Notes: generated from the letters alone by a model not told the origin. 64,000 nucleotides of DNA from Lachnospiraceae bacterium 3-1 (GCA_000403255.2 KE159591.1:555216-619215), one strand, 5' to 3'; shown: positions 8,201-17,323, counted from the first letter of the stretch. Made by a program: numbers and translations.

Positions 8201-9420
8201 TTTATCCTCCTGTCCCGGCAATGGCAGTTCTTCTTAGAAAGTATAACCATTACCCTTATTACAGCCATTCCCACTATTATGGCAAAAATAATAGCTGCCA
8301 AAAAACTTTGTATTGGATAGCCCGCAAAACCGATAAATTCCGTCTTACCGAACAGAATGCGGTTCGTGAGCAGCGAGTATGGGTTTATTATCTTTAGCCA
8401 AATATTGCTTGAATAACTCTGTGACGCACCTGCAATAATCAAACATAAGGCTACTCCAAAGTCAGCGACAAATGGGATAAGAGCGTTACGCCAAAACATG
8501 GAAATCAATAGGAATAGCATACTCATAGTCCATATGCCGATTGCTTTTGTAATTGCGGATAGAACTACATATTGCCACAAATTGCAGTTTACCGCAGCCG
8601 TACTGAAATTGCTGATGGCATACAAAGGAAGATTATATCCTTCCATTGTTCCAAATGAAAAGGAAAAGCCAAGATAATCCAGCACGGAAAACCATATTAC
8701 AACACTTATTACAAACAAAGTAACTGCAACAATTTTAGCGAATACGGTTTTTTTACCGCCATTAGGGTTCGTCAGTAACAGCATATCCATCTGCGTTTCC
8801 TTTTCATAGACGAAAGCGCTGATAATCCCGTATAAACAAAGGAACAAAACCAATATATTTGAAAAATCATAGTTTAAATAATAGTTATACATTTCCTGAT
8901 AGGCAAAAGCTGGTATATTCCGTCCAGAATAAAGATTGTAAATTACACTGTTTTTACGCACTTCAAAGTTAAGTCCTTGTTCCTTGTAAAATGCAGCATT
9001 TTCTTTTGCCTTCTTTGCCACTTCCGAAGCATAGGTCCGATAATTATAGAAATATTCCATAGGCTGTACATAGTATTTTTCTAAGATGTTTTCGTCACTA
9101 TATATATTTCCCGTCATCGTATTCGGGTCATCTGTGTCTGTGCTTGCCGTCATATCAGCCGTAGCATCTGCTAACGGCTGATATAGGTCAAGAAGACGAT
9201 TGATTTTATCGGTAGTTATCTCTCCACGATATTTTTCATAGAGCTGCCAATACACGCTGTTCCAACTGCGGCTGTCATTCCCGTCTGCCAAGTAGGAATA
9301 GGAATGAAATTCATTATTTATTTTGAACAGGTTTATTACGCTGAACAGAATAAGTACAACAAGTATTGACCGCTTGCAAAACAATTTGTAAAATTCATAT
9401 CTGATTAAGCGTGTCATTTT
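8176..9420 (-). CDS. ABC-2 type transporter permease
   Basis: About 414 residues from ATG 9420, preceded by GGAGAG; the longer reading from 9489 lacks a ribosome site. It starts MTRLIRYEFYKLF, typical of bacitracin/lantibiotic-type permeases, with one N-terminal membrane helix, a long extracellular loop of about 170 residues (SYLADGNDSRSW onward), and five further helices ending in a C-terminal membrane segment. Its partner permease (6191-8200) has the same design, and the ATPase gene lies 65 bases upstream. Export or removal of an envelope-targeting compound is inferred from family architecture. Confidence 0.8.
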   Translation of the reverse strand, partial: KMTRLIRYEFYKLFCKRSILVVLILFSVINLFKINNEFHSYSYLADGNDSRSWNSVYWQLYEKYRGEITTDKINRLLDLYQPLADATADMTASTDTDDPNTMTGNIYSDENILEKYYVQPMEYFYNYRTYASEVAKKAKENAAFYKEQGLNFEVRKNSVIYNLYSGRNIPAFAYQEMYNYYLNYDFSNILVLFLCLYGIISAFVYEKETQMDMLLLTNPNGGKKTVFAKIVAVTLFVISVVIWFSVLDYLGFSFSFGTMEGYNLPLYAISNFSTAAVNCNLWQYVVLSAITKAIGIWTMSMLFLLISMFWRNALIPFVADFGVALCLIIAGASQSYSSNIWLKIINPYSLLTNRILFGKTEFIGFAGYPIQSFLAAIIFAIIVGMAVIRVMVILSKKNCHCRDRRIKCLDSCTK

Positions 9421-9485
9421 TTCTCTCCAATGTCTTTCGACTCTCGCGGCATTCGTCAAATGCTCGTGCGAGCACGGCGCTTGAC

Positions 9486-10349
9486 TCATTGCCCGCGGAA
9501 ATAATATAAAAATACATCTTCCAAGTTAGGGGAAGCTTTTACTGCGTTTGTTTCGGGCGTGCTATCGCTTACAATTCTTACTGAAAAATTTTCGCCCTGC
9601 TGCTTCATATTACTGACATAATATTTGTTGCTAAGGCAAGCAGCCTCTTTGGCGTTTGTTGTCACTTCCCACACTTTACCATAGATACTCTGTTCTAATT
9701 CGTCGGTAGTTCCTTGGGTAATCAAAGCGCCTTCTTTTAGAATAATAATCTCTTTTGCAATACACTCGACATCAGAAACGATATGGGTAGCCAGCAAAAT
9801 CGTCCGTCCCTGTGCAAACTGTGAAATCAAATTGCGAAAGCGGATGCGTTCACTTGGGTCAAGTCCTGCTGTAGGCTCGTCTAAAATAAGGATTTTAGGG
9901 TCACCTAACATTGCTTGGACAATGCCGACTCTCTGCCGCATACCACCAGAAAGTGCGCCAATCTTTTTATCTTTCGCATCGAAAAGGTTGACAATGCCAA
10001 GAAGCTCCAAAGCCCGTTCTTTTCCTTGTTCCGCAGGGATTCCTTTTAACGCACACATATATAACAGGAAATCCATTACCGTAAAATCCCGATAGAAGAT
10101 AGGGTATTGCGGCATATATCCGATTTTTGATAAAAAGTCTTTGCCCATTTTTTTTGCATCTTGACCGTCTATCAAAACAGTTCCATTATCGCTGCCCAAA
10201 ATGCCGACAAATATATTTATCAGCGTTGTTTTTCCTGCGCCGTTAGCCCCTAAAAGTCCATAGACGCCCTCCGAGAGTTCAGTGGTAAAATTCTTTAGGG
10301 CATATTTACCTTTATACTGTTTTGAAATATTCTGAAATGATACTTTCAT
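9486..10349 (-). CDS. ABC transporter ATP-binding protein (BcrA-like)
   Basis: 287 residues. Walker A GANGAGKTT, Q-loop GYMPQYP, signature LSGGMRQRVG, Walker B ILILDEPTAGLD and the switch His (LLATHIVSD) are all present, so it should be active. The short C-terminal extension after the nucleotide-binding domain is usual for antimicrobial-peptide exporters of the BcrA/LanF type. It sits between a propeller lipoprotein gene (6 bases upstream) and two permease genes, which together would form one transporter. Confidence 0.9.
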   Translation of the reverse strand: MKVSFQNISKQYKGKYALKNFTTELSEGVYGLLGANGAGKTTLINIFVGILGSDNGTVLIDGQDAKKMGKDFLSKIGYMPQYPIFYRDFTVMDFLLYMCALKGIPAEQGKERALELLGIVNLFDAKDKKIGALSGGMRQRVGIVQAMLGDPKILILDEPTAGLDPSERIRFRNLISQFAQGRTILLATHIVSDVECIAKEIIILKEGALITQGTTDELEQSIYGKVWEVTTNAKEAACLSNKYYVSNMKQQGENFSVRIVSDSTPETNAVKASPNLEDVFLYYFRGQ

Positions 10350-10355
10350 AGATAA

Positions 10356-11615
10356 TTACCCCTTAAAGCCAAATGTTGTTATCAAGGTGCTTACCTCGCC
10401 AATACCTCGCCCAAGCACAACGATACAGGCGCCGGATTCATCCAAAATCAAAATCTGCGGGACACGCTGGAAATAAGTACTGTTGTTGTCCTTGACCGTT
10501 TCGGTATGGAGAACCTTTCCCGATGCTGTATCATAAATATTAATTGTTACGCTGGCTTCTCCCAAAATGGAAGTAGCAACATATTTCCCTTGCTCAGAGC
10601 AGAAAACCCCGTCTTTTCCTTCGCTGCTGCCTGAGAATGTAATCTTTTTTTCTGTATTAGATGCAGTATCAAGCATTAGCAGCGTTCCATTATTTTTGTT
10701 AAAGCTCTGGGGCATGACAAGTAAGTTCCCGCCCTTTTGCACTTCTTCAACATCCACTTCATAATCGGCTTTTTGGGTGATACTAAGACTTGCATTGTCT
10801 GTAGATACTGTTCCATAAACAGAGACTCCATCCCCGCCATTAGAGCTTATTCCCATGCCTACATAAGTTAAAGTTTTATCTCCCGTAAATGCAAGACTAT
10901 CCATCGTTACAATTTCCATATTATTTGCCCTGCCATTTTCGGAATAGTTCAGAATGGCATGTACCTTTTGGGAAGAAATATCATAGAGGTAAAGTCCTTG
11001 CAATCCGCCGAAAGCGATTTGTTTTCCGTCCTGTGAAATGGCGACACTCGCCATTTGGAGGACAGAATCATCATTTACCAGTTCACGAAAGGAAATTGTA
11101 TTCTTAACAACAAAATCCTTATTCAATAGGTATCCTTTTACTCCATTACTGCTTTGTGCCGTTGCAAATGAACCCGCGCTGCCGCTGTTATTTTCTTCGC
11201 CGACAATGAAATATCCGTCCGAATAAGGCTGCACACATAACTCATTGAAAAAAATATCCGCACTTGCTATAGTCTCGCTTTTCCCAGTATCATAAAGATA
11301 GAGCTTATCTGCTGCAACAATAATCCGATTGCCATCAGCGTAATAACAGCCGCTGACCTTTCCAGAAAAAGCCGAGCCATTCACTGTACCAACATCCATA
11401 GTATTTTTATCTGTATCACTATTCTGTGGGTTGGACTTATTATTGCCGCTGCTTTCGCTTCCTGTTTTTTCCGATGTGTTATCTTCTTCGGATTGTGGCG
11501 CATCTATGGAGATTCCGTTTTCAGAACTATTCACATTTTCCTGACTGTTACCACAAGCTGACAGATTAAGAACAAAAGCAAGTATAAGCATAATGCACAT
11601 AAATTTCATTTTCAT
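10356..11615 (-). CDS. Exported lipoprotein with beta-propeller-like repeats
   Basis: 419 residues. Signal peptide with lipobox (FVLNLSACGNSQ), a Ser/Asn/Glu-rich linker (about 25-70), then repeated four-strand units with motifs such as KLYLYDTGK, GLYLYDISS and INIYDTASGKV, as in WD40/quinoprotein-like propellers. It would be anchored on the outer face of the membrane. Three bases separate it from the upstream lipoprotein gene and six from the ATPase. Two lipoproteins in front of ABC genes suggest substrate sensing or sequestration, but no ligand is known. The propeller call rests on repeat pattern only. Confidence 0.7.
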   Translation of the reverse strand: MKMKFMCIMLILAFVLNLSACGNSQENVNSSENGISIDAPQSEEDNTSEKTGSESSGNNKSNPQNSDTDKNTMDVGTVNGSAFSGKVSGCYYADGNRIIVAADKLYLYDTGKSETIASADIFFNELCVQPYSDGYFIVGEENNSGSAGSFATAQSSNGVKGYLLNKDFVVKNTISFRELVNDDSVLQMASVAISQDGKQIAFGGLQGLYLYDISSQKVHAILNYSENGRANNMEIVTMDSLAFTGDKTLTYVGMGISSNGGDGVSVYGTVSTDNASLSITQKADYEVDVEEVQKGGNLLVMPQSFNKNNGTLLMLDTASNTEKKITFSGSSEGKDGVFCSEQGKYVATSILGEASVTINIYDTASGKVLHTETVKDNNSTYFQRVPQILILDESGACIVVLGRGIGEVSTLITTFGFKG

Positions 11616-11618
11616 TTT

Positions 11619-12656
11619 TCAGTCCTCCTTATAAAGCAAAATTGAGCCTGTCTTATTTGTAGAACAATCATTGCTTGCAGTAACAGCTACCGCATAGAAA
11701 GTATTGAAGTCATCTAATTTAGAGGTGTCTATGATGGCTTCAATTATCCACACATTTCCTTTGTTTAATGTTGCATCGTATGAAATCACTGTATCAAACG
11801 ATATAGGCTTATGATTTAAGAAAAAAGATATGCCATACCTTGTACCCGGCGTTCCGCAAATCGTGTAACGCACTGTAAGCGTGTCTTTATTGGTAAGATT
11901 GATATTGTCATACACTAATTCGCCATCATAGGAAATAGTCGAATAAACGCCGCTATCCAATGTATCCATAGTAATTCCATCCCAACCATTTTTCACAAGC
12001 TCATTCTCAATAAAAGAGGAAGTGATTTTTTCTTCTGCAACGCTGACATCACGAAAAATATTTTCCTTTTCTCCATAAAAGATATCGCTGTCTGGAGCAT
12101 CCTCATTAAAATGCAGTTTCAGCGCTCTTTCAAGGTGTTGGTGATACCAGCCGTAACTTGATGTTTCTTTCATATCGGGTTGGAAAGCGGGATTGGTAAT
12201 GCTCATGATTGTAATATTTAGGGTATCACCTTTTTTTCCCGTGTTCGGTGTAAACACAAAGGAAAATTTTTCTTCGTGTTTTTCTGATGTTTGGAAACAA
12301 TGGAGATACTCATATTCCGCCCTCGTATCATTCACCTTGTATGCCTGTGGCTTTCCGTCCAAAAAGAGCAGGAAGCCTATGTTATCCAATTTTCCCTCTG
12401 ATACAAACTGATAGTCCAAGGTAAATTCTCCGCCGTGATACTCATACGGTAAAACACTCTGGTCATCAGCTCTGGTGGGACTCGCTTCCTCGTGGCTGAG
12501 AAAACCTAAAGAGCCATCTTCCTCTGATTTTGTGAATGGATTCTCTTCCGTGTTTTGCGGGGGAGCTTTTCCGTCCTCTATGTTATAATTTCCGCAAGCT
12601 GTCGTAGTGAATAGCAAGCCGCAAATCATAACTAATGATAATATTCCTTTTCGCAT
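11619..12656 (-). CDS. Exported lipoprotein of unknown function
   Basis: 345 residues with a lipobox (LLFTTTACGNYN). After an acidic linker the protein is rich in beta strands and has two similar halves (FTLDYQFVSEGKLDNIGFLLFLDG and TISYDGELVYDNINL), each ending in a statement-like strand such as IGFLLFLDGKPQAY or YGISFFLNHKPISF. The duplication suggests two beta-sandwich domains. It is the first gene of the ABC operon, 33 bases after a TATAAT box and operator. No named family recognised. Confidence 0.65.
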   Translation of the reverse strand: MRKGILSLVMICGLLFTTTACGNYNIEDGKAPPQNTEENPFTKSEEDGSLGFLSHEEASPTRADDQSVLPYEYHGGEFTLDYQFVSEGKLDNIGFLLFLDGKPQAYKVNDTRAEYEYLHCFQTSEKHEEKFSFVFTPNTGKKGDTLNITIMSITNPAFQPDMKETSSYGWYHQHLERALKLHFNEDAPDSDIFYGEKENIFRDVSVAEEKITSSFIENELVKNGWDGITMDTLDSGVYSTISYDGELVYDNINLTNKDTLTVRYTICGTPGTRYGISFFLNHKPISFDTVISYDATLNKGNVWIIEAIIDTSKLDDFNTFYAVAVTASNDCSTNKTGSILLYKED

Positions 12657-12689
12657 TGTTTATCCTCCTGTCATGTTTGATGTATTTCA

Positions 12690-12721
12690 ATTATAAAAGC
12701 CAAATGTCAAAATGCGGTCAA
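12690..12721 (-). promoter_or_regulatory. Promoter and response-regulator operator of the ABC/lipoprotein operon
   Basis: On the reverse strand TTGACC-GCA-TTTTGAC (12721-12706), then 20 bases from TTGACC, TATAAT (12695-12690). The promoter of the two-component system at 28 kb has the same operator and spacing. Two TTGAC half-sites one helical turn apart are typical for OmpR/PhoB-type regulators. Confidence 0.75.
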
Positions 12722-12860
12722 GGAATAGGAAATTACAGAACAAAGTGGACAAGCCCACTTCTGCTCCCCTACCCCTCACTCATGAGGGGCTTGGGCACTT
12801 TGCTGCGCCGAGCACAATTGCGAAGCAATATTTTACCTCTTGCGCGAGTGCGCATATTGT

Positions 12861-12926
12861 TTTTATCTTATAGGAAATCCATATACTTTAGCACTTCACA
12901 GTAACACGGTATTTCCTATAAGATAA
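12861..12926 (-). repeat. Hairpin repeat, TATAGGAAA family, copy 2
   Basis: Arms ATCTTATAGGAAAT and complement, with the same internal words as the copy at 1781-1840. It directly follows the terminator of the 13035-13466 gene. Confidence 0.6.
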
Positions 12927-12967
12927 GAAAAACCAACAAACTGTGATTTCTCACAAGCCTGCTGGTT
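12926..12967 (-). terminator. Terminator after the four-helix membrane protein gene
   Basis: On the reverse strand AACCAGCA pairs with TGTTGGTT and is followed by TTTTC; an inner TGA/TCA step lies in the loop. Confidence 0.55.
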
Positions 12968-13034
12968 CTGCGTCTTATGTGTTTTACTTTTTATGTATTT
13001 ATGTTGCTCGATAAATGGGAATTTTTTAATATTT

Positions 13035-13466
13035 TCAGTGCTTTTTTGAAGAAACGGCGGCGCAAACTACAAGCAAAATTAAGTCAATCCAGTATCCAAT
13101 ACAAATGTACCCAACAATCGGATGGATCAATTTTATTTCATTCGTCAAAACAACAGCAAGCAGAAGACCTATCAAAAGAAGGACAATACCGATACCTGCC
13201 GAAAAGCGAACAATCTTGTCCATCTGTGCAAAAGAACCGATACACAGTATGATAGCGGGAATCCATACAGCCAGATGAAATACAACACCAAGATAATTAA
13301 ATGCTCCTACCCCCTCTTGAAAAAGTATTTTAAAAGTTTCAGTAAAAAACCATGAATCCTGATTGACTATCAGCCCATTAGGAAAAATATTATACATTGG
13401 TACAACAAAACTGCATAACAATAGAACAACTGAAACTGTTTTCAGAATTTTATTTTTTTGTTCCAT
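13035..13466 (-). CDS. Small four-helix membrane protein
   Basis: 143 residues with four predicted membrane helices (about 9-28, 55-78, 85-108, 115-138) and a lysine-ended C-terminus. GGAGG lies upstream of the ATG. It stands alone between a terminator and a long intergenic region. No family recognised. The nearby ABC operon on the same strand is separated from it by a terminator, so a joint role is not supported. Confidence 0.6.
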   Translation of the reverse strand: MEQKNKILKTVSVVLLLCSFVVPMYNIFPNGLIVNQDSWFFTETFKILFQEGVGAFNYLGVVFHLAVWIPAIILCIGSFAQMDKIVRFSAGIGIVLLLIGLLLAVVLTNEIKLIHPIVGYICIGYWIDLILLVVCAAVSSKKH

Positions 13467-13689
13467 CTACGTTTCCTCCGTAAAATAAATAATCTCAGTA
13501 CACCTTATTAAGGATTAAGGCAAAGGTATCATATTTTGATTTTCCAGTATGTCAAATGGGAAGTTGTCATCTCACAAATTCTTTGAAAGATACAAGACCA
13601 AATCGTCATCATTTTTGCATTCCTCATATGGTTTATCTCATCCATCAATTCCGATTGTGATTTGATGATTTTTAAGGGAAACATTAGCT

Positions 13690-13923
13690 GTTATATTTTA
13701 TTAATAAATTCTCCGCTAACCCTTGAAAACACTAAGTTTGTCGCAGGTGAGCTTTCCCTTATAGTTTCCCTCATGTTATATCTTCCCAAAAGGCATTACG
13801 AACCCTGATAAGGGAAAAAATGAGGGAAACAAAATCACATAAAACATTATAACACATAATATACGGGAATTGGTAAACTGATTGAAATGCTTTCAAAAAA
13901 TCAATGAAAAGAGGACAGATAAA
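13690..13923. repeat. Upstream region duplicated in inverted orientation at 35874-36115
   Basis: About 230 bases, near-identical to the reverse complement of 35874-36115, ending at the ribosome site of the small gene at 13924. It contains TTTCCCTTAT (13753-13762), GTTTCCCTCAT (13764-13774), ATAAGGGAAA (13808-13817) and ATGAGGGAAAC (13820-13830): two pairs of complementary arms in interleaved order. Confidence 0.75.
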
Positions 13924-14163
13924 ATGAATATGATTTACGCAACATACAATATCCACCATAACAGCATTGACGTATACACCCACGCAGGTTATTTCTTACG
14001 GATAGACTGCAATAAAGCAGAAGAAGGATTGAAAACTACTCCCTGCTCTGAATGTGCCTTAAATGCTTTGGCAATAGATGAGCCACTTGAATATGCAAGA
14101 CTGTATCTTGAGGGAAATATGCAAATGTGGGTGGATGCGGAAGACAGCCTTGAACTGTGGTAA
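13924..14163 (+). CDS. Small conserved protein, DUF6061-like
   Basis: 79 residues starting MNMIYATYNIHHNSIDVYTH, with AGAGGA upstream of the ATG. The pattern of a short beta N-terminus, SIDVYTHAGYFLRIDC, then DEPLEYARLYLEGNMQMWVDA resembles the small DUF6061-type proteins common in gut Clostridia (from memory, not a search). Function unknown. A second, broken copy lies at 30571-30784. It is convergent with the KilA-N gene. Confidence 0.6.
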   Translation: MNMIYATYNIHHNSIDVYTHAGYFLRIDCNKAEEGLKTTPCSECALNALAIDEPLEYARLYLEGNMQMWVDAEDSLELW

Positions 14164-14165
14164 TT

Positions 14166-14193
14166 TTAATTCCCCCGAATTCGGGGGAATTAA
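14166..14193. terminator. Bidirectional terminator between convergent genes
   Basis: Perfect 28-base palindrome: arm TTAATTCCCCCGAA and its complement. It ends two bases before the KilA-N stop and serves both convergent genes. It is deleted from the 30-kb copy. Confidence 0.75.
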
Positions 14194-14194
14194 A

Positions 14195-14995
14195 TCACTT
14201 CAAAATCTTTGTAGTCTGTTCTTCCAAAATAGACATCTGATGTATGGCAATCTTGTTAAGCTTTATTAAGCGTTCTTTCTGGTTCAGCCCATCTTCAATC
14301 AACACTGCGTTAATGTTTTCCATATTTGACAGGCATATCAATTCATTTATGCTCGCATAATCCCTGATATTGCCCTTTTTATCAGGATTCTTATCCCGCC
14401 ATTGCTTCGCTGTCATGCCAAATAATGCCATATTCAGCACATCAGCCTCTGATGCGTATATGACTGAAGTCTGCTGTGGTGTGAGTTCCGGCGGAATGAG
14501 ATTGACTTTGATTGCATCCGTATGTATCCGGTAATTTATTTTTGCCAATTCCCTCTTCGCGCTCCATCCAAGTAAAGCCTGTTCTTCTTTCTTTAGCCGT
14601 TCAAATTCTTTGATAAGATATAATTTGAATTGCGGAGATACCCAGCTTGCAAACTCAAATGCAATATCTTTATATGCGTATGTCCCTCCATACCGTCCAG
14701 CCTTTGCCACAATACCCTTTGAATTTGTGCGGGATACCCATTGCTTAACCGACATAATAAAACGGTTTAATCCTGCCTCCAGCATGATTTCTTCATAGGC
14801 GGCAGCATTGAAGTCTGCATTATACATTTCTTCCCATATGCCAAGAAATTCTATTGTATTCTTGTTGCGCAGCCATTTTTCTATCAGAGCAGGTCCGTTG
14901 TCAATTTTCCTTACCATATCCGTTAAAGAAATATAATCGTCTTCTTCAATCTGTAAGACTTGTATCTCTGTTCCGTCAACATTTAGTTTTCCCAT
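14195..14995 (-). CDS. KilA-N domain protein
   Basis: 266 residues. The KilA-N fold, a DNA-binding domain of phage and viral proteins, is seen at about 5-130: YISLTDMVRKID near the start, WVSRTNSKGIVAKAGRYGGTYAYKDIAFEFASWVSPQFK in the middle (only part shared here for orientation), then KEFERLKKEE. The C-terminal half contains YASEADVLNMALFGMTAKQWR, as in KilA-N proteins of Firmicute prophages. GGAAT-type ribosome site upstream. A 5'- and 3'-truncated inverted copy lies at 30028-30570. Likely a mobile-element regulator; target unknown. Confidence 0.8.
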   Translation of the reverse strand: MGKLNVDGTEIQVLQIEEDDYISLTDMVRKIDNGPALIEKWLRNKNTIEFLGIWEEMYNADFNAAAYEEIMLEAGLNRFIMSVKQWVSRTNSKGIVAKAGRYGGTYAYKDIAFEFASWVSPQFKLYLIKEFERLKKEEQALLGWSAKRELAKINYRIHTDAIKVNLIPPELTPQQTSVIYASEADVLNMALFGMTAKQWRDKNPDKKGNIRDYASINELICLSNMENINAVLIEDGLNQKERLIKLNKIAIHQMSILEEQTTKILK

Positions 14996-15008
14996 AAGAA
15001 GATTCCTT

Positions 15009-15458
15009 TCATTTAATAATCATATTCCATTCACCGTTTTCAATTACATATTGAAATTCCGTTAAATTATCATCTTCCATCACTTGAAGAAGTGGCGGTA
15101 GGTCATTTACAGTATTCATCTTTGACAGGTCTGCCTTTTTTACCCAAATCATTTCTCCCTCCTCTGATGATGTTACTTCTCCGAGAAATTCGTCTGTATG
15201 AAATAAAAATACAATGTACCGCCCATTCTCAATGGGAAATTGCTTGATTCCACATAATCTTGGATTCTGAATATCAAGTCCCGTTTCCTCTTTCATTTCC
15301 CGAATAACAGCATCTATGATAGATTCATTTTTCTCAATATGTCCTCCGGGCAGAGTCAAACCTTTCCAATCCTCTTTTAATCTGTTCTGCAGAAGGTATT
15401 TATCATTTTGATGAATCAGGCATAAAACCGTTAATTCGACATTTTCTGTTCTCTGCAC
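15009..15458 (-). CDS. Nudix hydrolase (MutT-like)
   Basis: 149 residues starting with GTG at 15458, eight bases after GGAGG inside the end of the HAD gene. The Nudix box is complete: GGHIEKNESIIDAV followed by REMKEETG (G-x5-E-x7-RE-x2-EE-x-G). It should hydrolyse a nucleoside diphosphate derivative such as 8-oxo-dGTP; the true substrate is not visible. It is the last of four tightly packed minus-strand genes. Confidence 0.85.
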   Translation of the reverse strand: MQRTENVELTVLCLIHQNDKYLLQNRLKEDWKGLTLPGGHIEKNESIIDAVIREMKEETGLDIQNPRLCGIKQFPIENGRYIVFLFHTDEFLGEVTSSEEGEMIWVKKADLSKMNTVNDLPPLLQVMEDDNLTEFQYVIENGEWNMIIK

Positions 15459-15461
15459 ACG

Positions 15462-16178
15462 CTATCCCTCCATGTACCGCTCTATTTCATTCCAAGTCTT
15501 TACCGTCAAGATATTTGTATCTTCTGTGTAGGGCAGATCGATCGCCCCTATATACCATACCGGAAACAGGCCGGCATTCAAGGCGCCTTTTACATCGCAT
15601 TCATACTGATCCCCGATATACCAAACTTCATCCGGCTCTAATCCGGCTTTTTCCAAAGCCAGATCGAATATCCTTTTGTTTGGCTTGCGGAAGATATAAT
15701 TGCTTGAGGTAATGATAAATTCAAAAGCATTTTCCGGAAGCAGCCTGTTGATACGTTCTGCAACCACAGAAAAATCATAACAAATATTGCTGATTACGCC
15801 TGTGCGGATACCTTTGTTTTTCAAATATCCCAAAAATTCTTTGATACCCTCTGTCGGCATTCCCGGAGCAGCGGCATTCCAGAATACGGTATCAATTTCA
15901 GAGTTGCTTAATGCAATCTCTATTCCCTGCGATTCATAAAGGTAAGGCGTAAACATGGTATTGGGTATTTCTATTTGAAATAAGTGTCTTTTTTCAGGAT
16001 CAAATCTCCCGAATTCCTGATTGATTTCATTTGCTTTAGCCTGCACCTGCTCTGCCGAAAAATGATACTTATTTCTTTTAGCATACTGTAAGACAGCCTC
16101 TGTTCCCTTTAAGCCGTCAAATTTTTCTGCAATAAGTGTCTGGCCATAATCAAACAATACCATTTTAGGTATTTTCAT
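15462..16178 (-). CDS. HAD-superfamily hydrolase
   Basis: About 238 residues from ATG 16178 (GGAGG eight bases upstream), overlapping the preceding Nudix stop by 14 bases. Motif I is LFDYGQTL, with the nucleophile Asp but Tyr-Gly in place of the usual x-Asp, so the general acid is missing from its usual place. Motif II is TGVISNI, motif III Lys lies in FRKPNKRIF, and motif IV is WYIGDQYECDV. This is subclass I HAD architecture. Phosphatase activity is inferred; the altered motif I may change it. Cotranscribed with two Nudix enzymes. Confidence 0.8.
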   Translation of the reverse strand: MKIPKMVLFDYGQTLIAEKFDGLKGTEAVLQYAKRNKYHFSAEQVQAKANEINQEFGRFDPEKRHLFQIEIPNTMFTPYLYESQGIEIALSNSEIDTVFWNAAAPGMPTEGIKEFLGYLKNKGIRTGVISNICYDFSVVAERINRLLPENAFEFIITSSNYIFRKPNKRIFDLALEKAGLEPDEVWYIGDQYECDVKGALNAGLFPVWYIGAIDLPYTEDTNILTVKTWNEIERYMEG

Positions 16179-16725
16179 GTAATTTACCTCCATATTCAAA
16201 ATATCCTTCTTGTATCAGTAATTCCAATACAAGCGCCTCTCGTTCCAACATTACCTGAGTGAAATCATCCAGTATCGTTTTCCTGTTTACATCTATCGCA
16301 AGCTGCGGCTTCAGGAATTCAAGCGTAAAGCCTTCGTCCGCTTCATACTTGTCCAAATTTTGTTGTTCTGTATCCTTTTTCACGCTACACAGGAAATAAT
16401 AATTATCCTGTATAAAAATATCCTCTTTTGTACCTTTCTGAATACGATGAACCTGCCCATATTCCTGAATGGAATCCCTGATAACACATAACCCCGTTTC
16501 CTCTAATACTTCTCTTATCAATGCATCTTCCATACATTCATCAGCTTCTATGCCTCCACCCGGAAATTTATAATAATTATATTTCTTACTATATACCATT
16601 GCTATTTTTCCATCCTTAATGATGACAGCCCTTGCAGAAGGTCTGCTATAAACGCTTCCGTCAGGAACATAATCTTTTTTGTCCATTTCAAATAAAATAC
16701 GCATTTTATAATCTTCTACTTTCAT
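16165..16725 (-). CDS. Nudix hydrolase
   Basis: About 186 residues from ATG 16725, preceded by AAGGA. Nudix box GGGIEADECMEDALIREVLEE-TG is intact. An N-terminal strand pair precedes the box and a C-terminal helical tail of about 60 residues follows. A second Nudix gene lies at 15009-15458 with an HAD hydrolase between them. Such trios may clean or recycle modified nucleotides; this is inference from the families. Confidence 0.85.
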   Translation of the reverse strand: MKVEDYKMRILFEMDKKDYVPDGSVYSRPSARAVIIKDGKIAMVYSKKYNYYKFPGGGIEADECMEDALIREVLEETGLCVIRDSIQEYGQVHRIQKGTKEDIFIQDNYYFLCSVKKDTEQQNLDKYEADEGFTLEFLKPQLAIDVNRKTILDDFTQVMLEREALVLELLIQEGYFEYGGKLHENT

Positions 16726-16768
16726 AAGTTTATCCTTCTTGAATCCACTCTGTAAAAAACAACTTGGC

Positions 16769-17323
16769 TTATTCGTTATTCTTAAAAAAATCATATATAC
16801 TATTTAATCCCATAAGTGTGTTTTTGTCATTTATTGCAGGTCTTGTATTAGTGTTATGGCTATATACAACTTCATGAATGTTACTGCAGTTCATATGATG
16901 TAAAAGCGTACATGCCGTACTGTATGCTTTGTCTATATGACCGTCACCACCCCCAACTAATATAACTGCTCCTTTCTTAGATTTTGCAATAGGTTCTTCA
17001 TTCCTGAAAAATCTAGCGCAAAAATATGTTTGAAGTCTGCTCCCAACATCTAATAATTTTCCAGTCAACTCCGAAAAATAGAGCGGTGAAGCAATTAAAA
17101 TGTTATCGCATTCCTGTATGTATTTATATATTTCCTGCATTTCATCATTTATTGAGCAGCCATTATTTTTCCAGCAGTTCCGACAATCAAGGCAAGCCGA
17201 AATATTACATCTATATGCATCAACAATTTTATATTCATCTATCTTTTTTTCGGTAAATTTCTTAATAAGACTGTTTGTATCACCATTTATTCTTGGAGAA
17301 CCATTCAATATCAAAGTTTTCAT
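16769..17323 (-). CDS. Flavodoxin-family NAD(P)H-dependent oxidoreductase / iron-sulfur flavoprotein-like
   Basis: 184 residues. The FMN phosphate loop is LILNGSPRINGDTNSL. CLDCRNCWKNNGC gives a compact set of cysteines as in iron-sulfur flavoproteins, and ILIASPLYFSELTG binds the flavin ring in this family. It probably transfers electrons from NAD(P)H via FMN. First gene of the Nudix/HAD cassette, 43 bases from the next gene. Confidence 0.8.
   Translation of the reverse strand: MKTLILNGSPRINGDTNSLIKKFTEKKIDEYKIVDAYRCNISACLDCRNCWKNNGCSINDEMQEIYKYIQECDNILIASPLYFSELTGKLLDVGSRLQTYFCARFFRNEEPIAKSKKGAVILVGGGDGHIDKAYSTACTLLHHMNCSNIHEVVYSHNTNTRPAINDKNTLMGLNSIYDFFKNNE

Noticed and set aside
12722-12860. 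Possible riboswitch upstream of the lipoprotein operon
   Set aside because: The region lies upstream of the promoter, so it is not in the leader transcript.
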